Shown: positions 10,154 to 20,218, counted from the stretch's first letter. The stretch: DNA of 64,000 bases from Amycolatopsis sp. CA-230715 (GCF_018736145.1 NZ_CP059997.1:557501-621500), one strand, 5' to 3'. A program made the numbers and translations. Notes: generated by a model not told the origin, from the sequence alone.

Positions 10154-10179
10154 GCCCGGCCGCCGGGAGGCGGCCGGGC
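10154..10179 (-). terminator. Hairpin after the 10186-10677 gene
   Basis: A perfect 11-bp stem (GCCCGGCCGCC with GGCGGCCGGGC) around a GGGA tetraloop, starting 7 nt past the stop codon of the minus-strand gene. No T-tract follows, as is common at high GC. Confidence 0.65.
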
Positions 10180-10185
10180 CCGGCC

Positions 10186-10677
10186 TCACCAGGGTTCGGC
10201 GTCCTCCTCCGCTCGTTTGCTCGGCGGGCGCGGCAGGTACTCGCCGACGCGCTCGGGATCGCAGCCGACCCTGGGCAGGCGCGCCCTGATCCCGCCCGGC
10301 GTGCGCCCCAGTTCCGCGGCGATCTCCGCGACCCCCTCGCCCGCCAGCCAGCGGCGTTCGAGATCGGCGTCGAGCTCCGCGGTCCACGGGCGGCCCCGCG
10401 ACGCGGCGGACGGCCGTGTTCTTCGGCCGCCACCCGCCATTCCGCCGTGCGCGAGCAAGGTCTCGGCCAGCAGCGCCGCGACCGCGGGCACCTCGGCGGT
10501 ATCGGTCTCGAACCCGCCGTCGGCGACCGGCTCGCCCCGCTCGCCGACACCGCACACCTTGATGGAGGTGCGCGCCGGAGTGCCCGATTCCGCGGCCGGC
10601 GTGGTGGTCAGCTGGATGGAGTACGTGATGTTGTTCCGCGTCCGGATCTCGGTCCGGTGCTCTTCGATGATGTTCAT
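10186..10677 (-). CDS. Hypothetical protein with a helix-turn-helix-like C-terminal half
   Basis: A 163-residue protein, function not recognised. The first 60 residues (MNIIEEHRTEIRTRNNITYSI onward) look like a beta-rich module with alternating polar strands. The C-terminal half, around WLAGEGVAEIAAELGRTPGGIRARLPRVG, reads as a helix-turn-helix of the kind used to test whether lineages of small initiator-like proteins bind DNA, followed by a basic tail (RPPSKRAEED). Codon use is like the chromosome. It is followed by a clear hairpin terminator and is divergent from the DUF4240 gene, so it is a monocistronic unit. A transcription regulator is possible but unproven. Confidence 0.65.
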   Translation of the reverse strand: MNIIEEHRTEIRTRNNITYSIQLTTTPAAESGTPARTSIKVCGVGERGEPVADGGFETDTAEVPAVAALLAETLLAHGGMAGGGRRTRPSAASRGRPWTAELDADLERRWLAGEGVAEIAAELGRTPGGIRARLPRVGCDPERVGEYLPRPPSKRAEEDAEPW

Positions 10678-10802
10678 GACGGCAAGCTAGCGCGCCGTGC
10701 CGACAGTTTCGCTCACCCACCGCGTCCGGGGCACTGCGCTCGGCGAACTGTCGGTCCCCGCGCCTACCGTTCTCCGGAGTTCGTGACTGCGAGGGGGACG
10801 GT

Positions 10803-11423
10803 ATGACGGAGCGGGAGTTCTGGCGGGTGATCGGCACCGCCCGGCGCGGGAGCGCGCGCCGCGGCAGCGTGGCCGATCTGAACCGCCAGCTGGGCACGCC
10901 GGAAAGCGCGCTGCGCGTGCGCGGGCTCGAACGGCTGCTGGAAGAGCGCGAGGTCCGCGAAGTGCTCGCGTTCCACCGCACGCTCGCCGCGGTGCACCGG
11001 CGCGCCTACCGGTGGGATCTCTGGACCGCGTTCGGGATCGCGCTCGGCGGGGTCGACCGCTGGCAGTTCCGGGACGCGGTGTCGTGGCTGCTCCTGCGCG
11101 GGCGGCGCGCGTACCGGCGCGCACTGGCCGAGCCGGACGTGCTGGCCCGCTGGGACGTCGACGACGCGGAGATCGCGAGCGCCGGCGCGGTGACGACCGT
11201 CGCGCACCGGGTGCTCGATCCGGCGGACACCCGCAACCTGGCCGCGACGATCGGCGGCATCGATCCGCCGGACCGCCCGTGGGGCTACCTCACCGAAGCG
11301 GACTTTCCCTTGCTGCGGCGGCGTTTTCCCCGGCTCACCGCCCGTCACCTTCCCGGCGGGTCCTGCCGCTTCGACGGCGCGCTGTTCCACGAACGGCCGT
11401 TCGCGTGGAAGGCGTGGCGGTGA
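10803..11423 (+). CDS. DUF4240 domain protein
   Basis: A 206-residue soluble protein starting MTEREFWRVIGTARRG. The opening FWRVI and the central YRWDLWTAFGIALGG...FRDAVSWLLLRGR are the conserved parts of DUF4240, a family without a known activity. The second half (PWGYLTEADFPLLRRRFPRL) is less conserved. The gene stands alone: divergent from 10186-10677 and closed by the bidirectional terminator at 11441-11473. Nothing suggests transfer or damage. Confidence 0.8.
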   Translation: MTEREFWRVIGTARRGSARRGSVADLNRQLGTPESALRVRGLERLLEEREVREVLAFHRTLAAVHRRAYRWDLWTAFGIALGGVDRWQFRDAVSWLLLRGRRAYRRALAEPDVLARWDVDDAEIASAGAVTTVAHRVLDPADTRNLAATIGGIDPPDRPWGYLTEADFPLLRRRFPRLTARHLPGGSCRFDGALFHERPFAWKAWR

Positions 11424-11440
11424 ACCGGCGCCGGACAGAC

Positions 11441-11473
11441 CGGTGCCCCGGCCTCGACGAGACCGGGGCACCG
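11441..11473. terminator. Bidirectional terminator
   Basis: A perfect 11-bp stem, CGGTGCCCCGG (11441-11451) with CCGGGGCACCG (11463-11473), lies between the convergent DUF4240 gene and the secreted hydrolase gene and can serve both. Confidence 0.7.
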
Positions 11474-11491
11474 GGCGCGGGGAGCGCGGAA

Positions 11492-13096
11492 TCAGGCGTG
11501 TGCGGCCTGCGCCGTCAGCACGGCGCGCAGCTCCGCGGGCTGCTTGCCCGCGCCCTTGGCGCCGTTGTCGGCCTTGGCCGACGGCGAGCCCTCCGGTTCC
11601 GGCGCCGGTACCGCGGGGCACTCGACGTCGGGCCCGTTGCCCGCCTTGCGCACGGGCAGCTTGCCGGAGCTGAGGTACTCCGCCACCCGGTCGTCGACGC
11701 ACGAGACACCGGACAGCGAACCGGCGTGCGTGGTGCCGCCGGGCGCGCCGATCAGGCTCGAGTTCGGGAACCGCTTGCGGACCTCGATGCTGCCGGCGAA
11801 CGGGGTCGCCGCGTCCAGTTCCTCGCTGATCAGCAGGGCACCGGGCACCTTGGCGCCGTTGATCTCGACCGGCTTGCCGGACTTGGCCGGCCAGGTCACG
11901 CACGGCGCGTTGTACCAGGCGTTGCCCCAGGTCTCGAACGGCGCGCGGAAGTGGGTCAGCCAGTTGTCGATGCGCCACTTGTTCCAGTTCTGCGGCCACT
12001 GGACGTCCGAGCACTGCACCGCGCTGTAGACCGCGTAGCCGTTGTCGTCACCGGGCGGGTTCGAGTCGTCGTAGAGCCCCTTCAGGGTCTGCCAGTCGCC
12101 CTTGTGCACCCAGCCGGAGAAGGCGTTCGCCATGTCCACCCAGCCGAACACGTAGTACCCGGCCTGCAGGAAGATGTCGGTCCACTCGTCGGAGCCGATC
12201 ACCCCGCCCGCGGGCTTCGCGTCCAGCTTCTTCTTCTCCGCGTACCAGAGCCGCTCCACGGCGTCGCCGGTCTTGCCGAGGTGGTAGACGTCGTCGTGCT
12301 TGGCGAGCCAGTCGAAGTAGATCTTGATGTTCTTGTCGAACGCCACGTCCTGGTCGAGGTTCGCCTGGTACCAGACCTTGCGCGGGTCGACGTTCCCGTC
12401 GAGCACCATGCGGCGCACGTTCTTCGGGTACAGCGTGCTGTACACCTGGCCGAGGTAGGTGCCGTAGGAGAAGCCGTAGAAGTTGATCTGCTGCTCGCCG
12501 AGGGACTTCCGGATGCTGTCCATGTCCTTGGCGACGTCGGTGGTCTTGATGTGGTCGAGCAGCGCGCCGTTCTTGGCGCACGCCTTCGCGTAGCCCGCGG
12601 CCTTGTCCCGCCACACCTTTTCGAGCTGCGGCGTGACCGGCAGGTAGTCCGGCCGGTCGTAGGCGAAGTAGTTCTTGTCGCAGGTGAGCGCGGGCTTGCT
12701 GGAGCCGACGCCGCGCGGGTCGAAGCCGATCCAGTCGTAGGCTTCGCCCGCCTTGTTCGGCACCGAGGCGCCCAGCGTCGCCAGGCCGAGCCCGGACCCG
12801 CCGGGGCCGCCGGGGTTGACCAGCATGATGCCCTGCGACTGCGGCGTCTTGTGCTTGATGCGCGACACCGCGATCGAGGCCTTCGCCCCGTCAGGCTGCT
12901 GGTAGTCGAGCGGTACGTCGAGGAAACCGCATTCCGCGCCCGCCTTCTTCAGGCGGTCGCTCTGGCACGGCCCCCAGCTGATCGAGGCCGGCTTGAACTC
13001 GGGCGCCGCGGCGGGAGCCGCGGTGGCGGAGGGAACCATCAGGAGACCACCGGCGACCACACCGGCTGCCGCGGCTGCGGCGGCGAATCGTTTCAC
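11492..13096 (-). CDS. Secreted alpha/beta hydrolase, tripeptidyl aminopeptidase type
   Basis: A 534-residue exported serine hydrolase. The GTG at 13096 gives a short basic N-terminus (VKRF), an Ala-rich hydrophobic core and an ATAAPAAAPE cleavage region, a good Sec signal peptide; longer readings upstream lack one. The nucleophile elbow is GFSYGTYLG, the oxyanion region is NPGGPGGSGLG, and the last 100 residues (PGALLISEELDAATPFAGS...TTHAGSLSG with the active His) match the TAP-like C-terminal domain of Streptomyces SlpD/SlpE-type peptidases. Such enzymes remove N-terminal tripeptides or process amides outside the cell. Substrate unknown. Confidence 0.88.
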   Translation of the reverse strand: MKRFAAAAAAAGVVAGGLLMVPSATAAPAAAPEFKPASISWGPCQSDRLKKAGAECGFLDVPLDYQQPDGAKASIAVSRIKHKTPQSQGIMLVNPGGPGGSGLGLATLGASVPNKAGEAYDWIGFDPRGVGSSKPALTCDKNYFAYDRPDYLPVTPQLEKVWRDKAAGYAKACAKNGALLDHIKTTDVAKDMDSIRKSLGEQQINFYGFSYGTYLGQVYSTLYPKNVRRMVLDGNVDPRKVWYQANLDQDVAFDKNIKIYFDWLAKHDDVYHLGKTGDAVERLWYAEKKKLDAKPAGGVIGSDEWTDIFLQAGYYVFGWVDMANAFSGWVHKGDWQTLKGLYDDSNPPGDDNGYAVYSAVQCSDVQWPQNWNKWRIDNWLTHFRAPFETWGNAWYNAPCVTWPAKSGKPVEINGAKVPGALLISEELDAATPFAGSIEVRKRFPNSSLIGAPGGTTHAGSLSGVSCVDDRVAEYLSSGKLPVRKAGNGPDVECPAVPAPEPEGSPSAKADNGAKGAGKQPAELRAVLTAQAAHA

Positions 13097-13295
13097 TTTG
13101 TCTCTTTTCGTCGACCCGTGTCGCGTATCGGCAGCAGAAACTACCAACACTGGCGAACAATCTCGCCGAACGACGCGAATTTCACCAGCCATCTTTCGTT
13201 GGTATTCGGTTTGCTCCTCCTCGCTCACGCGCCGCGACCGAACGCCGCGCCCTGCCGCGGCGGCCGCGCCCGCACCGTCCCGAAAGGACCTGACC

Positions 13296-13994
13296 ATGAC
13301 CGGTTCCACCTCGTTGATCGCCGACGTGAAGGCGGGGCTGGCCGAATTGGCCGATCCGGTGAAAGCCCCCGAGATGCGGCGGTACATGAAATCCGAGATG
13401 CCGTTTCGCGGTGTACCCAAACCGGCACGCAGCGCATTCGCGAAGCACCTCTTCGCCGCGAATCCGTTCTCCGATCGGGGGATATTCACGGAAACAGTTC
13501 GCGCACTGTGGCGGCAGGCCGAATTCCGGGAGGAGCGCTACCTCGCGATCGACCTTTCGGGGCACCGGCCCTACCGGCGGTGGCAGGACGCGGGACTGCT
13601 GGGGCTGTACCGGGAGATGATCGTGACCGGGGCGTGGTGGGACTACGTCGACGAGATCGCCATCCGGCGGGTCGGCCCGATCCTGCGCGCGGACCGCGCC
13701 GCGGTCACCCCGATGATGCTCGACTGGGCGGCGGGCGAGGACCGATGGCTCCGCCGCTCCGCGGTGATCTGCCAGGTGGGCGCGAAGGACGACACGGACA
13801 CGGAACTGCTCACCGCGGCGGTCGAAGCCACGCTCGCCGACAAGGACTTCTTCCTGCGCAAGGGCATCGGATGGGCGTTGCGGGACTACTCGAGGACCGC
13901 ACCGGACTGGGTGCGCGACTTCGTCTCGGCCCACCGCGGTCCCGCTGGCCTGTCCCCGCTTTCGGTGCGCGAAGCGATGAAGCACCTCAGCTGA
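13296..13994 (+). CDS. DNA alkylation repair protein, AlkD-like
   Basis: A 232-residue all-helical HEAT-repeat protein. The ATG at 13296 follows GAAAGGACC. The text shows the AlkD-family features: MKSEMPFRGVPKPARSAFAK at the N-terminus, then WWDYVDEIAIRRVGPIL, DRWLRRSAVICQVG and KDFFLRKGIGWALRDYSRTAPDWVRDF. AlkD enzymes release positively charged alkyl purines without base flipping. It is divergent from the secreted hydrolase gene, with the 200-bp gap carrying both promoters. A second alkylation glycosylase (mpg) is at the window start. Confidence 0.9.
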   Translation: MTGSTSLIADVKAGLAELADPVKAPEMRRYMKSEMPFRGVPKPARSAFAKHLFAANPFSDRGIFTETVRALWRQAEFREERYLAIDLSGHRPYRRWQDAGLLGLYREMIVTGAWWDYVDEIAIRRVGPILRADRAAVTPMMLDWAAGEDRWLRRSAVICQVGAKDDTDTELLTAAVEATLADKDFFLRKGIGWALRDYSRTAPDWVRDFVSAHRGPAGLSPLSVREAMKHLS

Positions 13995-13996
13995 CG

Positions 13997-14040
13997 GCGA
14001 AGCCGCTGACCCGGCGAGGTGGCCCGGTCAGCGGCTTCGC
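13997..14040. terminator. Bidirectional terminator with 15-bp stem
   Basis: GCGAAGCCGCTGACC (13997-14011) pairs perfectly with GGTCAGCGGCTTCGC (14026-14040). It sits between the convergent alkD-like gene and pheT. Confidence 0.8.
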
Positions 14041-14050
14041 GGTCGAGCTG

Positions 14051-16591
14051 TCAGGCCCGGAGCGCGGCGGCGAAGCGATCCGCCGCGGCGGCCACCGCGG
14101 CGTCGCGGGCCGCGGTCGCCTCGTCCGCCTTCAGCGTGCGGTCCGGCGCGCGGAACCGGAGCTTGTAGGCCAGCGAGCGCTTCCCTTCGCCGAGCTGCTC
14201 GCCCGTGTAGACGTCGAAGAGCGAGACGTCCTCGAGCAGGTCGCCGCCGCCCTGGGCGAGCACGTCGGCGAGCTCGGCCGCGGGCACCGATTCGTCCACC
14301 ACGAGCGCGACGTCCACCAGCACGGGCGGGTAGGCCGACAGCGAAGGCGCCGGCCTGCGGTCGGTCTGCGGGATCGCGTCCAGGTCGAGTTCCATCGCGA
14401 CGGCCCGCTTCGGCAGGCCGAGCGCCTCGACGACCTTCGGGTGCAGTTCACCCGCGTGCCCGATGGGCCAGTCGCCCACCCGGAGCTGGGCGCAGCGGCC
14501 AGGGTGCCACGGCAGCAGGTCCGCGGTGTGCGTGGTCAGCTCGACCCCGGAGGCCGCCGCCACGATCCGCGCGGCCTCGATCGCGTCCGCCCAGGTCGCC
14601 TGCTCCCCTTCGCCCCACCATCCGGCGCGGCGGAGCTGCCCGCTGATCACCACGGCCACGTGCTTCGGCTGCGCGGGCACGGCCGCTTCGAGCGCCGCGA
14701 GTTCTTCGTCGCTCGGGCGCGCGGACACGGCGGGGTCCGGGACGGCCACCGCGGACTCCGGCGGCAGCACCACCTGTCCGATGTGGAACAGCGCGACGTC
14801 CTTCGCCCCGCGGGCGAGGTTGCGCTGCAAGGTTTCCAGCAGACCCGGCAGCAGCGAGGAGGCGAGCTGGTTCTTGTCCGCGTCGAGCGGGTTGAGCACC
14901 GCGACGGTCCGGCGCCGGACATCGTCCTCCGGCAGGGCGAGGTCGTCCCACACCGACGGCGCGACGAACGGGAACGGCAGCACCTCGGCGTATCCGGCCT
15001 CGGCCAGTGCCCTGGCGACCGAACGCTGGCGGCGCTGCGCCTCGGTGAGACCGCGACCGGCGGGCGCCGCGGGCAGGGTCGAGGGAATGCTGTCGTACCC
15101 CTCGAGCCGCAGCACCTCTTCGACGAGATCGGCTGGCTGCGCCAGGTCGGCGCGCCAGCTCGGCGGGTAGGCGGTGACCATCGCGACGCCGTGGTCGCTG
15201 GTGCTCACCGCGACCCGGCAGCCGATCTGGCCCAGCCTGCGCGCGGTGACGCCGCGCTCGTAGCGCACGCCCGCGACCTGGTCCGGGAGGTTGATCGGCA
15301 TGGTGACCGGCGGGTTCGGCTCGACCTGGCCCTCGTCGGTCCGCCCCGGCTGGATGCTGCCGTCGCCGTACTGGCGCAGCAGCTTCGCCGCCAGCTCGAC
15401 CGCGGCGGGGCACAGCTGCGGGTCGGTGAACCGCTCGAACCGCTTGGCCGCCTCGGAGAACAGCTTGTGCCGCCGTGCGGTCCGGCTGATCGACGCCGGG
15501 TCCCAGTGCGCGGCCTCGAGCAGCACGTCGGTGCTCGCCTCGCCGATCTCGGTGCCCGCACCGCCCATGGTGCCCGCGAGCGAGACGGCGCCGGTGTCGT
15601 CGGCGATCACCACGTCGTCCGGGTCGAGCGCGCGCTCGACATCGTCCAAAGTGGTCAGTTTCTCGCCCGGCTTCGCCCTGCGCACCACCAGATCGCCCTT
15701 GACCGAAGCGGTGTCCCAGGCGTGCAGCGGGTGCCCGAGTTCGAGCATCACGTAGTTGGTGACGTCGACGGCGAGCGAGATGGACCGGATCCCGGCGAGC
15801 ATCAGCCTGCGCCGGATCCACCACGGCGACGGCGCGCCCGCGTCCAGTCCCTTCACCCGCCGCATCACGAAGCGGCGGCAGCCGGTGGTGTCCTCGATGC
15901 GCACCGGCCACGCGTCGCCCTCGGCCTCGGGGATCTCCAGGTGGGCCGGGTCGCCGAAGGGCACGTCGAGCGCGTTCGACAGCTCGCGGGCCAGCCCCCG
16001 GATCGACAGCGCGTAGCCGCGGTCGGGGCTGGGGGTCAGCTCGAGCACCGTGTCGGTGAGCTGGAGCAGCTCGTTCGCGTCGTCACCGGGGCTCGCGGTG
16101 CCGGGCGAGAGCACCAGGATGCCGCTGTGGTCGTCGCCGATGCCGAGCTCGCGCACCGAGCAGATCATGCCTTCGCTGAGGCGGCCGTAGGTCTTGCGCG
16201 ACCCGATCTCGAACCCGCCCGGCAGCACCGCGCCCGGCAGCGCCACCACCACGAGGTCGCCCTCGGCGAAGTTCGAGGCACCGCAGATGATCCCGCGCGT
16301 GCGGATCCCGGCGAGGCCGGAACCCTCGTCGCCTTCGCCCTCTTCGGCTTCGGCCTCGGCGGAGGTGTCCTCGCCGACCTCGACCCGGCAGAACCGGATC
16401 GGCTTCTTGAACTCGGTCAGCTCCTCGATCTCGGCCACCCTGCCGACCACCAGCGGACCGGTGACCGGTTCGAGCGCCTGGACGTCGTCGACCTCGATCC
16501 CGATCCGGACGAAGGCCGCCACCAGTTCATCCGGTCCGACCGACTCGTCGAGTTCGAGGTGTTCGGTCAGCCAGCTCACGGGGACGCGCAC
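14051..16591 (-). CDS. pheT: Phenylalanyl-tRNA synthetase beta chain
   Basis: An 846-residue subunit of the alpha2-beta2 synthetase. In order: a tRNA-binding OB fold (about residues 40-165, with GRVAEIEELTEFKKPIRFCRVEVG), the B3/B4 editing region, the B5 domain around PINLPDQVAGVRYERG, the catalytic-like core, and the C-terminal anticodon-binding FDX-ACB domain (PSLSAYPPVLVDVALVVDES onward). It starts at a GTG placed directly after the pheS stop (TGAGTG), so the two chains are coupled. Its 3' end faces a strong terminator. Confidence 0.97.
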   Translation of the reverse strand: MRVPVSWLTEHLELDESVGPDELVAAFVRIGIEVDDVQALEPVTGPLVVGRVAEIEELTEFKKPIRFCRVEVGEDTSAEAEAEEGEGDEGSGLAGIRTRGIICGASNFAEGDLVVVALPGAVLPGGFEIGSRKTYGRLSEGMICSVRELGIGDDHSGILVLSPGTASPGDDANELLQLTDTVLELTPSPDRGYALSIRGLARELSNALDVPFGDPAHLEIPEAEGDAWPVRIEDTTGCRRFVMRRVKGLDAGAPSPWWIRRRLMLAGIRSISLAVDVTNYVMLELGHPLHAWDTASVKGDLVVRRAKPGEKLTTLDDVERALDPDDVVIADDTGAVSLAGTMGGAGTEIGEASTDVLLEAAHWDPASISRTARRHKLFSEAAKRFERFTDPQLCPAAVELAAKLLRQYGDGSIQPGRTDEGQVEPNPPVTMPINLPDQVAGVRYERGVTARRLGQIGCRVAVSTSDHGVAMVTAYPPSWRADLAQPADLVEEVLRLEGYDSIPSTLPAAPAGRGLTEAQRRQRSVARALAEAGYAEVLPFPFVAPSVWDDLALPEDDVRRRTVAVLNPLDADKNQLASSLLPGLLETLQRNLARGAKDVALFHIGQVVLPPESAVAVPDPAVSARPSDEELAALEAAVPAQPKHVAVVISGQLRRAGWWGEGEQATWADAIEAARIVAAASGVELTTHTADLLPWHPGRCAQLRVGDWPIGHAGELHPKVVEALGLPKRAVAMELDLDAIPQTDRRPAPSLSAYPPVLVDVALVVDESVPAAELADVLAQGGGDLLEDVSLFDVYTGEQLGEGKRSLAYKLRFRAPDRTLKADEATAARDAAVAAAADRFAAALRA

Positions 16592-17659
16592 TCAGGCCTC
16601 CGTTCCGAAGGGAAGGGTGAAGCGGATGTCGCCCTCGACCATGTCGCGCATGTCGGGGATGCCGTTGCGGAACTGCAGGGTGCGTTCGAGCCCCATGCCG
16701 AACGCGAAGCCGGAGTACACCTCCGGGTCGACGCCGCAGGCGCGCAGCACGTTGGGGTTGACCATGCCGCAGCCGCCCCATTCGACCCAGCCTGGCCCGC
16801 CCTTCTTCTCCTCGAACCACACGTCCACCTCGGCGGACGGCTCGGTGAACGGGAAGAAGTGGGGGCGCAGCCGCGTCTTCGACGATTCGCCGAACATGGC
16901 ACGGGCGAACGCGTCCAGGGTGCCCTTGAGGTGGGCCATCGTGATGCCCTTGTCCACGGCGAGGCCCTCGACCTGGTGGAACACCGGGGTGTGGGTGCTG
17001 TCCAGCTCGTCGGTGCGGAAGGTGCGGCCGGGGCAGACCACGTACACCGGCGGCTCGCGGTGCAGCAGCGTCCTCGCCTGCACCGGCGAGGTGTGCGTGC
17101 GCAGCACCAGCCCGGAGTCCTCAGGCGCCATGTAGAAGGTGTCCTGCAGCTGCCGGGCCGGGTGGTCCTTGCCGAAGTTCAACGCGTCGAAGTTGAACCA
17201 CTCGGCCTCGACCTCGGGGCCCTCGGCGACCTCGTAGCCCATCGCGACGAAGACGTCGGCGACCCGCTCGGCCACCGCCGCGACGGGGTGCCGCGCCCCG
17301 CGCGGGACCCGGTCCCACGGCAGGCTGACATCGACGGACTCTTCGCGGAGCGCGCGCTCGTCGCGCTCGGCCTGCAGCACGGCACGGCGGTCGTCGAAGG
17401 CGCCCTGGATCGCTTGGCGCGCTTCGTTCACCCGCTTGCCCGCGTCCGCCTTCTCTGCCTTCGGCAGCGCGCCGATCTCGCGGCGCGCGAGCATCAGCGG
17501 CGCGTTGTCCCCGAGATGGGCGGGCTTGACCTTCGCCAGCTCGTCGAGGTCCGCGGCGCCCGCGAACTCGGCTTCGGCGTTCTTGATCGCGGCACGCAGG
17601 GTCTCTGGCGCGAGCACACCGGCCTGGTTCGCGTCCTGGGATTCGTTGGCTCCGGACAT
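16592..17659 (-). CDS. pheS: Phenylalanyl-tRNA synthetase alpha chain
   Basis: A 355-residue catalytic subunit. The N-terminal coiled coil (residues 10-90, LRAAIKNAEAEFAG...) precedes the class II core, with HPVAAVAERVADVFVAMGYEVAEGPEVE, the FRTDELDSTHTPVFHQVEGLAVDKG motif 2 region and GMGLERTLQFRNGIPDMRDM motif 3. ATG at 17659 follows GAGGAG. The 79-bp gap to the upstream methyltransferase gene shows no T-box or other leader that I can recognise. Confidence 0.97.
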   Translation of the reverse strand: MSGANESQDANQAGVLAPETLRAAIKNAEAEFAGAADLDELAKVKPAHLGDNAPLMLARREIGALPKAEKADAGKRVNEARQAIQGAFDDRRAVLQAERDERALREESVDVSLPWDRVPRGARHPVAAVAERVADVFVAMGYEVAEGPEVEAEWFNFDALNFGKDHPARQLQDTFYMAPEDSGLVLRTHTSPVQARTLLHREPPVYVVCPGRTFRTDELDSTHTPVFHQVEGLAVDKGITMAHLKGTLDAFARAMFGESSKTRLRPHFFPFTEPSAEVDVWFEEKKGGPGWVEWGGCGMVNPNVLRACGVDPEVYSGFAFGMGLERTLQFRNGIPDMRDMVEGDIRFTLPFGTEA

Positions 17660-17738
17660 AGCTCCTCGGCGTCCGCTGTGACGGGGTTTTCGCGGCTTCA
17701 CGCGGGCGGGGTAGCCCGTGCAGGATCGCCTGACGATT

Positions 17739-18629
<891 letters not shown>

Positions 18630-18637
18630 GCCGGTGA

Positions 18638-19018
18638 TCAGGCCGACTTCTTCTCTTCGCCGGTCGTCACGTTCTGCTTCGCCAGCTCCGCGAGCGCGGT
18701 GAAGGCGGCGGCGTCGTTGACGGCGAGGTCGGCGAGGATCTTGCGGTCGACCTCGACACCGGCGGCCTTGATGCCCTGGATGAACCGGTTGTAGGTGACG
18801 CCGTTGGCGCGGGCCGCCGCGTTGATGCGGGTGATCCACAGCTGGCGGAAGTCACCCTTGCGGGCACGGCGGTCCCGGTAGGCGTAGTTGAGCGAGTGGA
18901 GCGTCTGCTCCTTGGCCTTGCGGTACAGCCGCGAACGCTGGCCGCGGTAGCCGCTGGCCAGTTCGAGAGTTGCGCGACGCTTCTTCTGGGCGTTGACCGC
19001 CCGCTTGACGCGTGCCAC
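18638..19018 (-). CDS. rplT: Ribosomal protein L20
   Basis: A 126-residue basic 50S protein (MARVKRAVNAQKKRRATLEL; QLWITRINAAARANGVTYNRFI). It binds 23S rRNA early in assembly and in several bacteria represses its own infC-rpmI-rplT operon by binding the leader. The GTG at 19018 is the start. The C-terminal tail (EEKKSA) is slightly longer than in E. coli. Confidence 0.98.
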   Translation of the reverse strand: MARVKRAVNAQKKRRATLELASGYRGQRSRLYRKAKEQTLHSLNYAYRDRRARKGDFRQLWITRINAAARANGVTYNRFIQGIKAAGVEVDRKILADLAVNDAAAFTALAELAKQNVTTGEEKKSA

Positions 19019-19083
19019 GGGTCCATCCTGTCGATCTCAGGGGGCGAGGGAACACCCCGGTGGTTACTACAAGTCTGAAACGG

Positions 19084-19278
19084 TCAGCGCCCGAGCAGGC
19101 GCTTCACGCGAGGCACGTCGTTGGTGGCGACCTCGGTGGTGCCCTCGAGCCTGCGGGTGACCTTGCTGGCCTTCTTCTCCATCAGGTGGCGGCGGCCCGC
19201 CTTCTGACGGCGCAGCTTGCCACTGCCGGTGACGCGGATCCGCTTGGACGTCCCGCTGTGCGTCTTCATCTTGGGCAT
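19084..19278 (-). CDS. rpmI: Ribosomal protein L35
   Basis: A 64-residue basic 50S protein (MPKMKTHSGTSKRIRVTGSG, then RRQKAGRRHLMEKK). It has a good AGAGGA ribosome binding site and lies 70 bp after infC and 65 bp before rplT in the conserved operon. Confidence 0.98.
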   Translation of the reverse strand: MPKMKTHSGTSKRIRVTGSGKLRRQKAGRRHLMEKKASKVTRRLEGTTEVATNDVPRVKRLLGR

Positions 19279-19348
19279 AGTTGTCCTCTTTCATGCGGCG
19301 GCACCCGGGATCCCGGGTGCCGCTGACTGCTGCGTCGGGTGGCCGGCG

Positions 19349-19903
19349 TCAGGACTCGACGGGTTCCTGTGTCGCCTTCGGCTTCGCCTTCAGGTTCTTG
19401 TGCGGCGCCAGCACCATGATCATGTTGCGGCCGTCCTGCTTCGGCGACGACTCGACGAAGCCGAGTTCGGTCACGTCGTCCGCGAGCTTCTGCAGCAGGC
19501 GGAACCCGAGCTCGGGACGGGACTGCTCGCGCCCTCGGAACATGATGGTCACCTTGACCTTGTTGCCGGCCGCGAGGAAGCGGGACACGTGGCCCTTCTT
19601 CGTCTCGTAGTCGTGCTGGTCGATCTTGGGACGCAGCTTCTGTTCCTTGATGACGGTGAGCTGCTGGTTCCGGCGAGACTCACGCGCCTTCTGCGCGCTT
19701 TCGTACTTGAACTTGCCGAAGTCCATGAGCTTGCACACCGGCGGCCGCGCCTGGGGGGCGACCTCGACGAGGTCGAGATCCGCTTCCTGGGCGAGCCGGA
19801 GCGCGTCTTCGATGCGGACGATGCCGACCTGCTCACCATTGGGTCCGACGAGGCGGACCTCGGGAACGCGGATGCGCTCGTTGATGCGCGTCTCGGAGCT
19901 GAT
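19349..19903 (-). CDS. infC: Translation initiation factor IF-3, AUC start codon
   Basis: A 184-residue factor that binds the 30S subunit and checks start-codon pairing. The N domain is SSETRINERIRVPEVRLVG..., the linker follows PPVCKLMDFGKFKYE, and the C domain carries KLRPKIDQHDYETKKGHVSRFLAAGNKVKVTIMFRGRE. No ATG, GTG or TTG stands at the conserved N-terminus. An AAGGAGG Shine-Dalgarno ends 4 nt before ATC at 19903-19901, in frame with the conserved ETRINERIRVPE. IF-3 rejects such non-standard codons, so this gives autoregulation like the AUU start of E. coli infC. A start further upstream would lie in the structured leader. Confidence 0.95.
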   Translation of the reverse strand: MSSETRINERIRVPEVRLVGPNGEQVGIVRIEDALRLAQEADLDLVEVAPQARPPVCKLMDFGKFKYESAQKARESRRNQQLTVIKEQKLRPKIDQHDYETKKGHVSRFLAAGNKVKVTIMFRGREQSRPELGFRLLQKLADDVTELGFVESSPKQDGRNMIMVLAPHKNLKAKPKATQEPVES

Positions 19904-20218
19904 GGGGCCTCCTTGGTCCGAGGAATACTGTCTGCACGCACCCTTCCCCGTGGAAAGGTGCTCTCGTTTCTCGACCTGGTGCCCACATACCGCGGGCCCC
20001 GACGCGAGCACGGGATGCTCGCACGCGGGGCCCAGTTTCCGATCACGACCGGGTGCGATGACCCGGGCGCTTCGCCCGATGCGCTTCGGCATGACCGACG
20101 CCCACCGTGGTGGCGAGACCGGACCCGGCCACCTCGGGCGGTGACTCGGGTGGGAGCGGGGCTCCACTTGCGGCCCCCGATTGCTCAGGGGCTGGTCGCA
20201 CGTGGAAGGGTACCAGAC
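19904..20218 (-). promoter_or_regulatory. Structured leader of the infC-rpmI-rplT operon
   Basis: About 315 bp without a gene. It contains a large hairpin at 19994-20033: an 8-bp outer stem (GGGCCCCG with CGGGGCCC), a small internal loop, and a 7-bp inner stem (GCGAGCA with TGCTCGC). A second short hairpin, GGGCG-CTT-CGCCC, lies near 20066-20078. These lie 60-180 nt before the infC start on the transcribed strand, where L20 or IF-3 mediated control is found in other bacteria. I do not recognise a specific known leader family. The far end also carries the divergent promoter of the DUF1844 gene. Confidence 0.55.
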
